A stretch of DNA of 64,000 nucleotides. Origin: Ancylostoma caninum. Lineage: Eukaryota > Nematoda > Chromadorea > Rhabditida > Ancylostomatidae. The stretch spans positions 1,178,001 through 1,242,000 of the forward strand of contig JBAJFG010000039.1 in the NCBI GenBank assembly GCA_037903475.1, written 5' to 3'. How positions within the stretch are numbered: the first letter of the stretch is position 1; every line of letters begins with the position of its first letter. The notes under the pieces were generated by a model. That model was not told the DNA's origin and ran no database searches. It saw nothing but the letters and a program-made list of their open reading frames with translations. The translations under genes were made by a program, and so were the position numbers. This document shows positions 54,510 through 64,000 of the stretch, piece by piece.

Positions 54510-54990
54510 TCTCTATGTATAAAAGTGAAAGTTTGTATGTATGTGTGTATGTATGTAATGAATAGAAATCGCGGAGGATGAATTGATCCTGACCCAGATT
54601 TTGCATGCACATCCTTCGCGGGCCGGCGGAGTTTATAGGCTACGTTGCACCTGGGATTGTCCATTGATTTATCGATTATATTGATTTTATTGATTTTTCG
54701 TTATTTTTGTCCAGGGGTCGGTGGGGACATGTCTTCTGGGTTCCTCAATACGCTGAATATGAATATGACAACCACTTTGTATGAATGCATCGATTCAATG
54801 TCACCAAAATAGCTTTGCTAACTTTTCGCCCACAGGTAGATGGGGAAGGGTCACCTGGGGTTCGCTAACATGTTGATCACCAAAATTATAGAGATTTTAA
54901 TGTTTCAATGAATTCATCGGTGATAGTAATTGGCCTCAGCATGTAGCCAGGGTAGTAAAACACCCGAGCGAAGCCGGGTACGGCAGCTAG
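54510..54990 (+). mobile_element. Non-autonomous Helitron
   Basis: The 481-bp element starts TCTCTATGTATAAAAGTGAA, with GTATGT repeats, and ends with the hairpin CCCGAGCGAAGCCGGG, eight spacer bases and CTAG. It is inserted between A (54509) and T (54991) without target duplication. 5' TC, a 3' hairpin followed by CTRR and insertion in an AT dinucleotide are the defining Helitron features. There is no Rep/helicase frame. Confidence 0.85.
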
Positions 54991-57371
54991 TCCTTCATAA
55001 AAAAGGTAATTCGAGAGAAGCATAGGAAAATAGAGAGATTTTAGAAGGCTCAAACAAGTAATAATTTTGCAGATCAGGAGCACGGTGCGAACGATTACCA
55101 TCAGCTGTGCAGCATTGTGGTAGATGTCTCAGTGAGCGTCCCAAATTCTCCACAAGAGAAGGAGCCCAAGGACCGTTTTTCTGCGTAAGGGACAACATAC
55201 GGAGATGTACGCATCTCCTAGAGATTCATTTTGTGTTAGAATCTGTGAAATGGTTCTGAGATGAGATTCCGTCTTCAAGAATGAAATCACTTGGTTGTTA
55301 CGATTCAATAAAAAAATTATCCAGTTGCTTTCTTCATGTTGCAAAACCCAATTTTTCTATTCTAAGAAGTTCATTACAAGAAATTCAGTCGTATGTTTAA
55401 AACTGTGTGGAGAATTGAAGAACATCTGCATACCCCTTGTAGAGATGTACTGATCATTTGTGTAATCGTCTTCAAGCACTGAATTCTCATAAAACTCATG
55501 GCTGTCATGCTAACGTTGGAGCTAATAGGTGCCTATTGAAATCGCTCTAGCTCCACATCACTAGAAGTGTTTCTGCGTACTATTTGTTTTGTACTCTATT
55601 GATTTTAGTTATTTCATTAAATTCAATGTCTCACCGCAGAAATCGTTCTCGTTAGCTGCAGAGAGCAATGGCACACTTAAAATGCCCTGGAACCATCGGA
55701 AACCCACTGTTCTGAAGAAATATGCTTCACAATCTGACTTGAGTTTTAAAATTCTTGGTCAACCGTTAGGAATGATCGGCACCCTATCGAAAATGAAATG
55801 CACACAATATTATTGGTTGTTTTTGGCATGCTACAGACTACTGGTGCAAGCCACAATAGGTAGGCCCCCCGTTGGAAAGTTTATTCGCCTATTCGGAGTA
55901 TTCCTCGTGTCTCACTGAAATCAGCGCATAGAGCTGGGCCAGAATCTGTTAACATCGCATAATCCAAATGAGGTGAGACACTCTCTTCAATGTGTTGAAC
56001 TCGTGCCTCTGGATCGTCGTCTAGGAGCGCCGCTGGCCCATCGACTAGTGGCAGCTTTCCTCATATTACTAGGTAGCAGTGGTGTTTTTGTTGCTTCAGC
56101 AGCTTGTTCGGCCTCGCGGCCGTATAATACGCAAATCGGCCGTCGTGCTCTTCGTCGTCACGACAGGAGTGAGGAGGTGAATGCCGGCGACCTCTCAAGC
56201 ACTCGCGCGACAAGGTCGCATAAGGTGTGAATTCAATTTGTCCATTCGTATAGCAGTCTTTAGTCTGACCCGTCTGTACAAGCCCTCATCGCCTTTCCTC
56301 ATCACAATGTAATTCTCATCTCGAGTTGTATATACATTGATCAAATTTTTATTAAAAGTTCCAGGGTATCCTCGAAAGCAGGGTGACTGCCCTATTAACT
56401 TGGGTGACTAACTGGTTAACGCTTGAAAGTATCTAGAAATTGTGAAGAATTCAAGCGATCTCTATCTACAAACAGGAACAACAAAATAAAGGGAGGCAAA
56501 CCTCACTAGTACTGTATCTCTACAACGAATCTAACGATGTCATCGTGCTCCAATGACCCTTTGCCCCGCCCACTTCGACTAAGCCAATCATGATATCGAT
56601 AAGGCTAAGTTATTAGGTGATAAATTACTGATTATTTCTAATTTTCAACTAGAGAGATGAAAGGTCGAAGAACAATGAATCCGTATTAAAGTCTTAGCCG
56701 AAGCCCAAAAACATACTCTAAAAACAGGATTAATTGGTGGTCTCCTTGGCGCATTGGTGTATTTTTGCATTGCCTTTTTATTTTTGTTCTATTCTTTTCA
56801 GCTGCAAAAAGTAGATGCTTCATTTTTATCCAGCTGAGGTTTAATTTGGCATTTTTTCAACTAGATGTTGCATTTACATAATGTGGGTCAGTTAGGTGAT
56901 TATACCAGTTGTAGTATGAACGATGAACACCAACGCGCGGTCGCGACGCGGTTATTCGACTGCCAAACACTGTGAAAACACTTCCCCAGTGAAGTGAAAA
57001 GCGGTTCTTACAATCACAATTATTTATTCTTTATCGCACAGGCAGGAGTAATGTGTCCCTAGTTTTTCGTGCAAAGAATCTTGAAAAACCGGCACTATTG
57101 AACAGATCTGTCCATCTTCCAGCCACATCTTTGGTCCTTACTCCAGCTAATCGAGCGAAGTCGTCTAGCCACCTTGTCCTGGGCGATCCACAGACCTTTT
57201 TCCTTGTAGTATCCAGTCAGTTGCAGCTCGAGCCCATGTACTTTCTGGTGATCTTCTTGCGAGACGAGCGACGAAGTTCCATTTTCTCTGTAACGCTGTT
57301 GTAACCCAGTCCTTGAATCTGTTATGCGGTTCTAACGTTGGAATGAATTTCTCTCATGAAATTTATTTTAG
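54991..57371. other. No confidently supported gene
   Basis: Two plus-strand stretches look partly coding: 55640-55800 (MPWNHRKPTVLKKYASQSDL) and 55932-56060 (ELGQNLLTSHNPNE, then CVELVPLDRRLGAPLAHRLV after a possible donor). They could be exons of a decayed or unrecognised gene. No consistent splice model was found. Confidence 0.3.
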
Positions 57372-60300
57372 ATGAGAAACTTTATTAAAGCATTATTAGT
57401 GCCTCTGGTTCTAGCACAATTCTACACACAACCGGTCGTCTACTATCAAGTTCCATACGCCTCAGGTAGGTTATCTATGTGTGTAAGCTCACGGATGTGA
57501 TGACATTTTCCAAGGATAAATTTAAAATCAAAGCGTCTCCAAGCGACATTATGAATTGTGTCAGATAGGGCACAGAAATTTCTACTTTGCAGACCAACAG
57601 CTCGTTTACCAGACCCCAGGTTATCAGCAATTGCCTTACCAGACGAGTCTCGCCCAACCCACGTATGGTCTGCAGTATATGCAGCCAGCCTACCAGCCGC
57701 TACAGTATCCTGCGTATCAGAATGGACTGTCACAAGGTATTGTACCAGGTACTGCACATGTGTCTTTTATTCTTTTATCAATAGTCAGAGCAGTTAAGCG
57801 GAAAATTGTCGCCTTCTCTGTTTACATTTGATGTGTCTCTCCTCTTGGTTCCGTAGATATTATATGTACGGGTTCCTGGTGACAGGTATTCCTGGAAACT
57901 TCCTACAATTATTGGTCCACACTTATCCCAATGTTGAAATCAGAGCCGGTCGCGAGTTTTTCATGAGATCGACGTAGATGAACTGAGGGCCAACTTGAAA
58001 AAGAAGTCTCGCGGGAAGCCTATAGCAGTTCATCCCTGGTCTCTGATCCTTGGCACTCCCAGCTGGAACAAAAACTATTTCTATGGCATTGTGCCTATCA
58101 AGTAGGACAGTAAAGAAGAAGCTAGTGGTATTCACCTTTGGAAAACTACTGCACAGTTCATACTTCTCTGGTGTCCATTTTTTTCTGAACCTTGAAATCC
58201 AGGGTTGGCATTTGATATGTGCTTCTGATTCTTTATTCGTTGGTAAAATATAGTTCTTGTAAACGATTGCCCAAGTTTCATACTTTTTTATGGAAGGAAA
58301 CTAACAAAAAGAATGAAGATGCAGAGTTGTGAGATCCTCTTCTATTTCATCCTTTATCCAGATTAGTGTTTCCGCTAGCTGAACACCAGAATAGTTATTT
58401 TACCAAGGAACACAGCAGTTTAGTAATCCACGCATTTATCCTGGCCTTTAGAAATTAAATTTGAAGAACACAAAGTTCCAAAGAGGATGAGCAAGCAAGG
58501 GTCCAGTACTGTTTACTGCGGATCATCAAGTTATTCCCACATCCTTTGTTAGATTCTCCGATTTACCACTACAGTGGAGTTCTAGAAATAAAAAAAAAAT
58601 TAAATTGAGCATAAAAGGCAAATTTTTCCTACTGAGTTTTGGCGTGAATATTCATAAGTGGGCCATTTCTGTAAAAATCCCTCTCGGCGGTCTCTGCAGT
58701 ATGCTTCTTCCTTGCAGGACTAGCAGGACTTTACCAGAATACACTGGCAAAGGAGGTAACAGGTGGATATCTGAACGAGTTCCGTGACGAGACCGGCTCT
58801 CTGCACCGCACCGGTTGGTTTTTATTTTTCCCAAATTATAACCCTGAAAAGAAAACATTGGTTAAAGGTCCATATTTAAGGTGTTACAATGCACCGTGAA
58901 CCTTTAACACTTGTGGAACACGCGAGCTACATGAGCCTTATCAACGACAAGGATAATTTCCAGGTGAGAACGAGAATATTTAATAAAGTCTCGTTTGAGG
59001 GTGTTATCAGAGATTTATCCTTCCAAAGTTCCATTCTCAGATGTGCGAAATTTACAGAAAGTTTCGCTTGAGTACGTGAGAAACATGAAATAAAATTAAT
59101 TCCAACCCATTTTAGGCGTCCGGTTGTGGTTGGGATGCGAATCTTGTAAAGTGCACCGACGCCCTCGGATTATGCAAGGGAGGTTGTCGCGACTTTGCCG
59201 TGTCTGCCTCAGCAACTGTTCATGACTGCAGGTGTGTACTCTTTACTTAAGGAGGTTTGCCAGTACAAATTCGTGCACTAGCGAAATACAGGCAGTGGTG
59301 AGCCACTAAAATCCAAAAAATCAAAAGGAAAAATAGGAGGAATAGGAGAAATGGGGAATTGATATCAGTTTTATTTTAATGGAGTGTATGATAAAACTAA
59401 AATTTTGGATCACATAATTTTATTATTGCGTTGTAATACATACATATATTTGGGGGACAATCACTTTGTCATAATTAGATATATCTTAATCACACAGTTG
59501 CATAAGAGTAATAGTAATTGTTATATAGTGCTATGGTATACTATTATTAATTTATATACTTTATATCATTACGTAATACATATATTTGGACGAATAATCA
59601 CATTGCAACAATTATATACATCTTACAATTAGTCACATAGTAACATGAAAGTAACATTAATTATACAGTAATGTAGTCCTCGCAGATATAATATACCGTA
59701 GGATTATTTAGAATATACTATCTGCTTGTACTCATTCATTTATCAATGATATGTGTAGTTATCGCTATAGTTCTATTATACATACCTATCATATTATACG
59801 TACGTTCTATTACACTATCTGGAGTTACGTGTAGTTATAGCTACAGTTCTATTTTACATACACAGTACAGTCGGGTCCGGCAGCCACTGCAAATGGGCAC
59901 CGGCGGGCGCCGGCCGCCGCCACCCTCCGGCGCCCCGGTATTAATGAGCTATAAATCACTCGAGCTTGGGAGAAAGCGAAGAAAAATACAATTTTAGTCC
60001 ATAGTAGACAGAGTGCAGTGGATATGTTAAGGCTATAAAGCAGGGGACCATTTTCACAACTTTCACGTTTTTTCATTTTTGTGATTTTCATGGGGAAAGA
60101 TTTCTGAATACACAATAAGCGAAGCCAACTCTTCCATTTTCTGCTATAGTACACTGCTTCGCGAATACAAAAATGGCCGTTATTCTTCTATAGATGGACA
60201 CAGTACTTCAGTTATCCCATCTGAATAATAAAGCTCATCCAATTCGGGATCCTCAGAAATAATTGAAATCCGTATAAATTGTTCCATATCCATTGCGAAG

Positions 60301-63062
60301 TAGTTCTACCGCTGTCATTTATCTTTCGTGGAGCAGTCCTTTACGGCGGAGTTACTCTCTCCCGGTTTCCCTCAACTTTGAAAAAGTGGTTTTTCACTAT
60401 TACTTACACTATTACTATTACTTACACTTACACTTATCGTAGTTTATCTTCGAAATTTATGCAAAACGTTGCCGGATGCCTTCCTGGACTACCCGAAGGA
60501 GATCACGGGGGACGTTCCAAGCAGTGAACCCCAAACACTGCGATACTTAACTCTGGATCTCCAACGGAGTGGAACCAGCGATAGGGACAGATTGCAATCT
60601 GCCACTCAAACCACTGAGGCATCCGGGCTACTTTTTATGTTGGAGTTTGTTAGATAACTGCAGCAGTCGTAGGCAGCATACTATATGTATTTGCAAAACG
60701 GGAGCACTGGGCAGGATTTGATCTCCTGATCACGACAACGTCGATCATTCGCTCAACCCACTGAGCTATGCGGGCACGCGATGCAGCATACAAATAGTGT
60801 CTAATGTTACTTACACTTACACTTATCGTAGTTTATCTTAGAAATTTAGGTGAAAAAGGAGTTGGGTGAGGCCACTCCTGTGAAGCCTAAGCCTAAGCCT
60901 TAAACCCATTCTTAAGCATAGGGTTACGCTTATCTACCCTGTCTACTATAGACTAAAATTGTATTTTTCTTCGCTTTCTCCCAAGCTCGAGTGATTTATA
61001 GCTCATTAATACCGGGGCGCCGGAGCGTATTAATTCAATTTACTAAACTGACCGTTTGAGCTAAACCCTATCCTTCCAACGACTGTTTCAGCAGCAACAC
61101 TTTTTCTAAATCAGAAAACACGAATATGTTTGAGGGTTTCCGTGCTTAGGACAAAAAAAATCAAGACAAGCAGCAGTACAATAATTTGTTTCAATGCACC
61201 ATCCCAGCACATATTATTCCATATGTATCCGTGAAAAAATCTTCCAAAAACAATACTACATCCTCTCTGTTTTCCAAGCTCTGACTGGCATTCTGGTAAT
61301 CACCTGGCGAGTGAAAGTGTCCCTGCCGTTTAACCGACTAGTTCTCGCCGTTGCAGCAGTGTTTTCAGCACGATACCAGTTTATTTCGCGTTATTCTAGT
61401 TGAGTGATGTGTTCTCGAGAGAGCATTGAAATACTGTTGGGGTTTAACCGCCAGTTGATTTTCTCGAAATAGGTCAAGAGAACTGTGTGTTCAACGAGTG
61501 GCGGTTCATGTACGAGAACAAGTTAGCTGTGATGAGGAGGTTTCTAGAACATCACACATAAAATGTCTTTGAATTGGATAATCTTTGAGAATTTAATTTT
61601 TTTTTCTCTCCTCCTTCATTTACCGGAGTGAACCTCGCAGTAATTAAGAAAAAGACGATCAAATTCCGCGACTAGAATAGTTAAACTGCTCAGAGTTGGT
61701 ATTATAAGGGGGTTCGAAAACTAAACAAAACATATTATGTGTAATCAGCATATATGTGTACTATATATTTTATTATGTAATGCACACATTTGTAGGTGCA
61801 TTTCGACTTTTAAAACTTAAAGTTTCTGCTCCGAAGGAAAATTGCCACAATAAATTCCTCGCCGTCTTTGTTCTCTTGCCTTCCTAAAATTGACATAACT
61901 TTCGGAAGAAGCTATAAAAAATCATACATCCGGTTACTCAGAATTCGTAGCCATGGTTTATGTGGTTAGAACGCTCTGGAAAGTTTATTTTGGCACCAGA
62001 AACATGGGAATCCACAAATCCTAGCAGCTATGCACGCATGCTGCTAGTAGGCAATGTTCTTCTCACAGCACTTGCAATAATTCTTGTTTCGAATCCCACA
62101 TGCTTGCAATACCTATCATCGGCTTCAGAAATTTTTGATCCAGAATTAAACGCTGTAAGGATAAGCACCGTTGGGTTACTGGATGCTTCATGAGTGGAAC
62201 GAGTAGACTTGAGTAGTGTCCTGGTTATAAACTTACGGACAAAGAATAACAGAATATTTACAGACATCGAGTTTACATGTATGCTCAGAATTGGGAACAT
62301 AAATCCAGAAGAACTACGGTTTTTGAGAACATCCGGACTCAGTGTCAATCACTTGTTATATAATAATTTCTCTCATCGTCTTCTGCATATAAAATTATCT
62401 ATGGAGACTTTGGGAGGCCTCTGGATATCAATTTCTAGAGTTTTTGGGCTAAACTATGGATTTTCGGACAATCAGCGTGATTCGAAATATAGGCCATGAT
62501 TTACTACGATGCTGTGTTAAGTACTTGAAGAAAGGTCATGTCAAAAAGTCACAAGGCACTTTTAATCGGTACAAGTCCTCTGCAAATTCCTCTTGAAACT
62601 GACTTGTTTGCCAGAAAACACTTTATGTAAACACCTATGGGGGAAGTTCAAGTGGGCAGCCTCACGTTATTCAGTCAAGATTATCGTCGTACTAAAAACA
62701 AACACTATACAAATGTTCAGTTCTGGTAGCACACTTCTATGCACTACACATGCAAAAGGATAAGTATAATAGTAAACAAAATTAGCAGCAGTAAATTTAA
62801 AAAAGTGTGGGAGGATACAAGTAACAATTTCGTTATTGAAGCAACAATGAAATCTTCTTGTGCTTCCTACAACCCAAGTTATCACTTTTTCCAGAAGCAC
62901 TTCAGGACTCTAACTGCCTTGTCACGGCCATCTTGGAGTCTTTCGAGATGACTCCTGCTTAATAGATTATCAAAGTTAGGTAGAAAGATGTTGAATAGCC
63001 CTATTTGCAGGTGCATCCCATACGGCTACGCAGCGCTTCTGAAGCTGATCGGGAGGAAGTAG
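57372..63062 (+). CDS. Secreted Tyr/Gln-rich protein with six-cysteine C-terminus
   Basis: Six exons (57372-57465, 57593-57736, 58718-58813, 58881-58963, 59116-59231, 63011-63062) sum to 585 bases, 194 residues, without a break in frame. A signal peptide (MRNFIKALLVPLVLA) is followed by a Tyr/Gln/Pro-rich region (QLPYQTSLAQPTYGLQYMQP), a middle part with YLNEFRDETGSLHRTG and a six-cysteine segment (CGWDANLVKCTDALGLCKGG, CRDF, DCRCIPYGYA), ending LIGRK. It is probably secreted, perhaps a cuticle-associated or matrix protein; this is inference from composition. No family is recognised with certainty. The ATG follows TTTTAG directly, suggesting trans-splicing. Intron 5 is 3.8 kb and holds MITE family B copy 2. 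Confidence 0.75.
59390..59660. repeat. Diverged tandem duplication, A/T-rich
   Basis: GTAATACATACATATATTTG at about 59432 recurs as GTAATACATATATTTGGACG at about 59573, and the following 100 bases stay alignable (ATCAC, TTAATCACA, ATTAGTCACA). It is an old A/T-rich duplication in the last intron of the secreted-protein gene. Confidence 0.55.
60550..60629 (-). other. tRNA-like module 1 in family B copy 2
   Basis: Same A-box and B-box arrangement as in copy 1 (GGTTCCACTCC on the minus strand), with one change in the A box region: GTGCCTCAGTGG-type for GTGGCTCAGTGG-type context. Considered a tRNA-derived remnant. Confidence 0.5.
60707..60779 (-). other. tRNA-like module 2 in family B copy 2
   Basis: The A box TAGCTCAGTGGGTTGAGC is identical to copy 1. 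The B box has changed from GGATCGAATCC to AGATCAAATCC, so Pol III activity is less likely here than in copy 1. Confidence 0.55.
61026..63010. other. Remainder of intron 5 of the secreted-protein gene
   Basis: No exon is supported here, because the flanking exons 59116-59231 and 63011-63062 already join in phase across a cysteine pair. A minus-strand frame of 106 codons at 62028-62348 is coding-like but unrecognised. The rest is unstructured. Confidence 0.4.
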
Positions 63063-64000
63063 AAGTCCGTCTCCACGAGTAGTGCTAGGAATCCACGCCA
63101 TCCAGGCCGTCGACCCATGTTCCTCTTGCATATTTGTATCTCGTCGTTTCATATGCCCCGATGGCGTTCTCTATGCTCGCTTACTGCATTACTACTTTAT
63201 ACAGTGTACCGGTTTGTCGAACATGTTCGCCTCGTAATCCCAAATAAAACCATCGCCAAGCCGACGATCCGCTTTCACGTTTTTAGTGTTTTTGATGAGT
63301 GTCCACGCAACAACCGGTTCGCCTCGGTTGCAGTGTATCGTGATGACCGCAGGAAATGCAATCAAATGAAAAGTAGAAAGGAGGAAATTCCTTTTATGCA
63401 AGAAACTTATACAAGAATGAAGTCGTAAAATTGTCCCTTTAAGGTTACTAGGTTCCAATTAAGTGACGACAGTGTTTTTTTCTAATAACTAATAGAAAAT
63501 CACTGTAAATACATCATATCATATAATCAAATTTGTGTTCAACATACAACATACAGTGGTAGGGAATAGTATTATGCATACGTAACGTAGTAAGCACAGT
63601 AGTAATATACATATATAACATTTGCAAAACACTGTACAATATGTATGATATATACCCAGCAAATAAATCACTACAGAATCAAAGCACTGATGCACCTCTG
63701 AGTACAACTGCCTACCTTCGCTGTTCCTATAATTTTGCGGACTATAGTCAAAAGTGAATCCATCCCTACAACCAGTCACTTGAACTATTAAAAATCGGCG
63801 AAAAAATCGGGGTCACCTCGATTTGGTTCAGGGACTCCGGAGCGGCTGCTGTTTCCTGGATGCTATGAGGTGCGCGCATTAATAACACTAGGAATTCGTT
63901 GAAGTAGATATGCTCAAGACCTTAGAAATGAGATCTATGCGGGGATGTTGATGAAATTACAGAAGAATTCTGCATTGTGAGAACTGATCCGCTCCACAAG
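63063..64000. other. 3' flank, no supported gene
   Basis: A plus-strand frame of 103 codons at 63117-63428 has no recognised features. The interval 63500-63660 is A/T-rich with ATACATAT-type repeats. Confidence 0.4.

Larger units (their letters stand above)
59866..61025. mobile_element. MITE family B, copy 2, right end truncated (in intron 5)
   Basis: Starts TACAGTCGGGTCCGGCAGCC and follows copy 1 (7556-8823) closely. It has one TTACACTTACACTTATCG unit where copy 1 has two. Both tRNA-like modules and the CCTAAGCCTAAGCCTT string are kept. The right arm ends at GGGGCGCCGGAG, about 50 bases short of the expected terminus. The element accounts for a third of intron 5 of the secreted-protein gene. 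Confidence 0.85.

Noticed and set aside
55973..56230. 85-codon plus frame as a single-exon gene
   Set aside because: Part of it looks coding, but the frame crosses a probable donor (GTGAGA) and no consistent model or family was found.
62028..62348. 106-codon minus frame as a gene in the last intron
   Set aside because: No start context, splice partner or recognised family; retained only as a remark.

Overview
The window reads as nuclear DNA of a nematode, most likely a strongylid such as a hookworm. Genes are split into many short exons with TTTTCAG-type 3' splice sites, several ATGs sit directly behind a splice acceptor as in spliced-leader trans-splicing, TTAGGC-like repeats occur, and two mitochondrial insertions carry nematode-type genes (a nad4 piece readable only with TGA as Trp, and a trnM-trnD-trnG block in the known nematode order). 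The species cannot be fixed from the sequence alone.

Layout. 1-17 kb is a gene-poor, transposon-rich stretch: nad4 NUMT at the left edge, palindromic MITEs, and a nested element at 7.3-9.7 kb that holds a second NUMT. 17.0-19.9 kb (minus) is a TRAPPC6/Trs33 subunit of the TRAPP tethering complex. 21.5-25.9 kb (plus) has exons of an unrecognised secreted protein around a 60-bp minisatellite that is itself split by a hAT-like MITE. 26.5-37.6 kb (minus) is a complete Argonaute gene with about 27 exons, an intact DEDH catalytic tetrad and the C-terminal PGMHFV ending. 38.1-47.7 kb (plus) carries four head-to-tail genes: the ESCRT-I subunit VPS37, mitochondrial ribosomal protein mL48, a TatD-family nuclease and UMP synthase. 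The last three are about 300 bp or less apart, each with a splice acceptor just before its ATG, so a trans-spliced operon is likely. 48.8-50.9 kb (minus) is an unrecognised 286-residue protein with an Arg/Gly/His/Trp-rich tail. 52-57 kb is repeat-rich (piggyBac-like MITE, non-autonomous Helitron). 57.4-63.1 kb (plus) is a secreted Tyr/Gln-rich, six-cysteine protein whose last intron was enlarged by a 1.2-kb element.

All multi-exon models were assembled by eye from splice signals and reading phase. The summed coding lengths of TRAPPC6, Argonaute, VPS37, mL48, TatD, UMPS, the 286-residue gene and the secreted gene are each divisible by three with no internal stop, which is strong internal support.

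The strongest theme outside the genes is a set of palindromic TA-flanked elements, most starting TACAG. Two families enclose tRNA-like RNA polymerase III modules between their inverted repeats. Many copies lie in introns of the genes above, including the small-RNA (Argonaute) gene.
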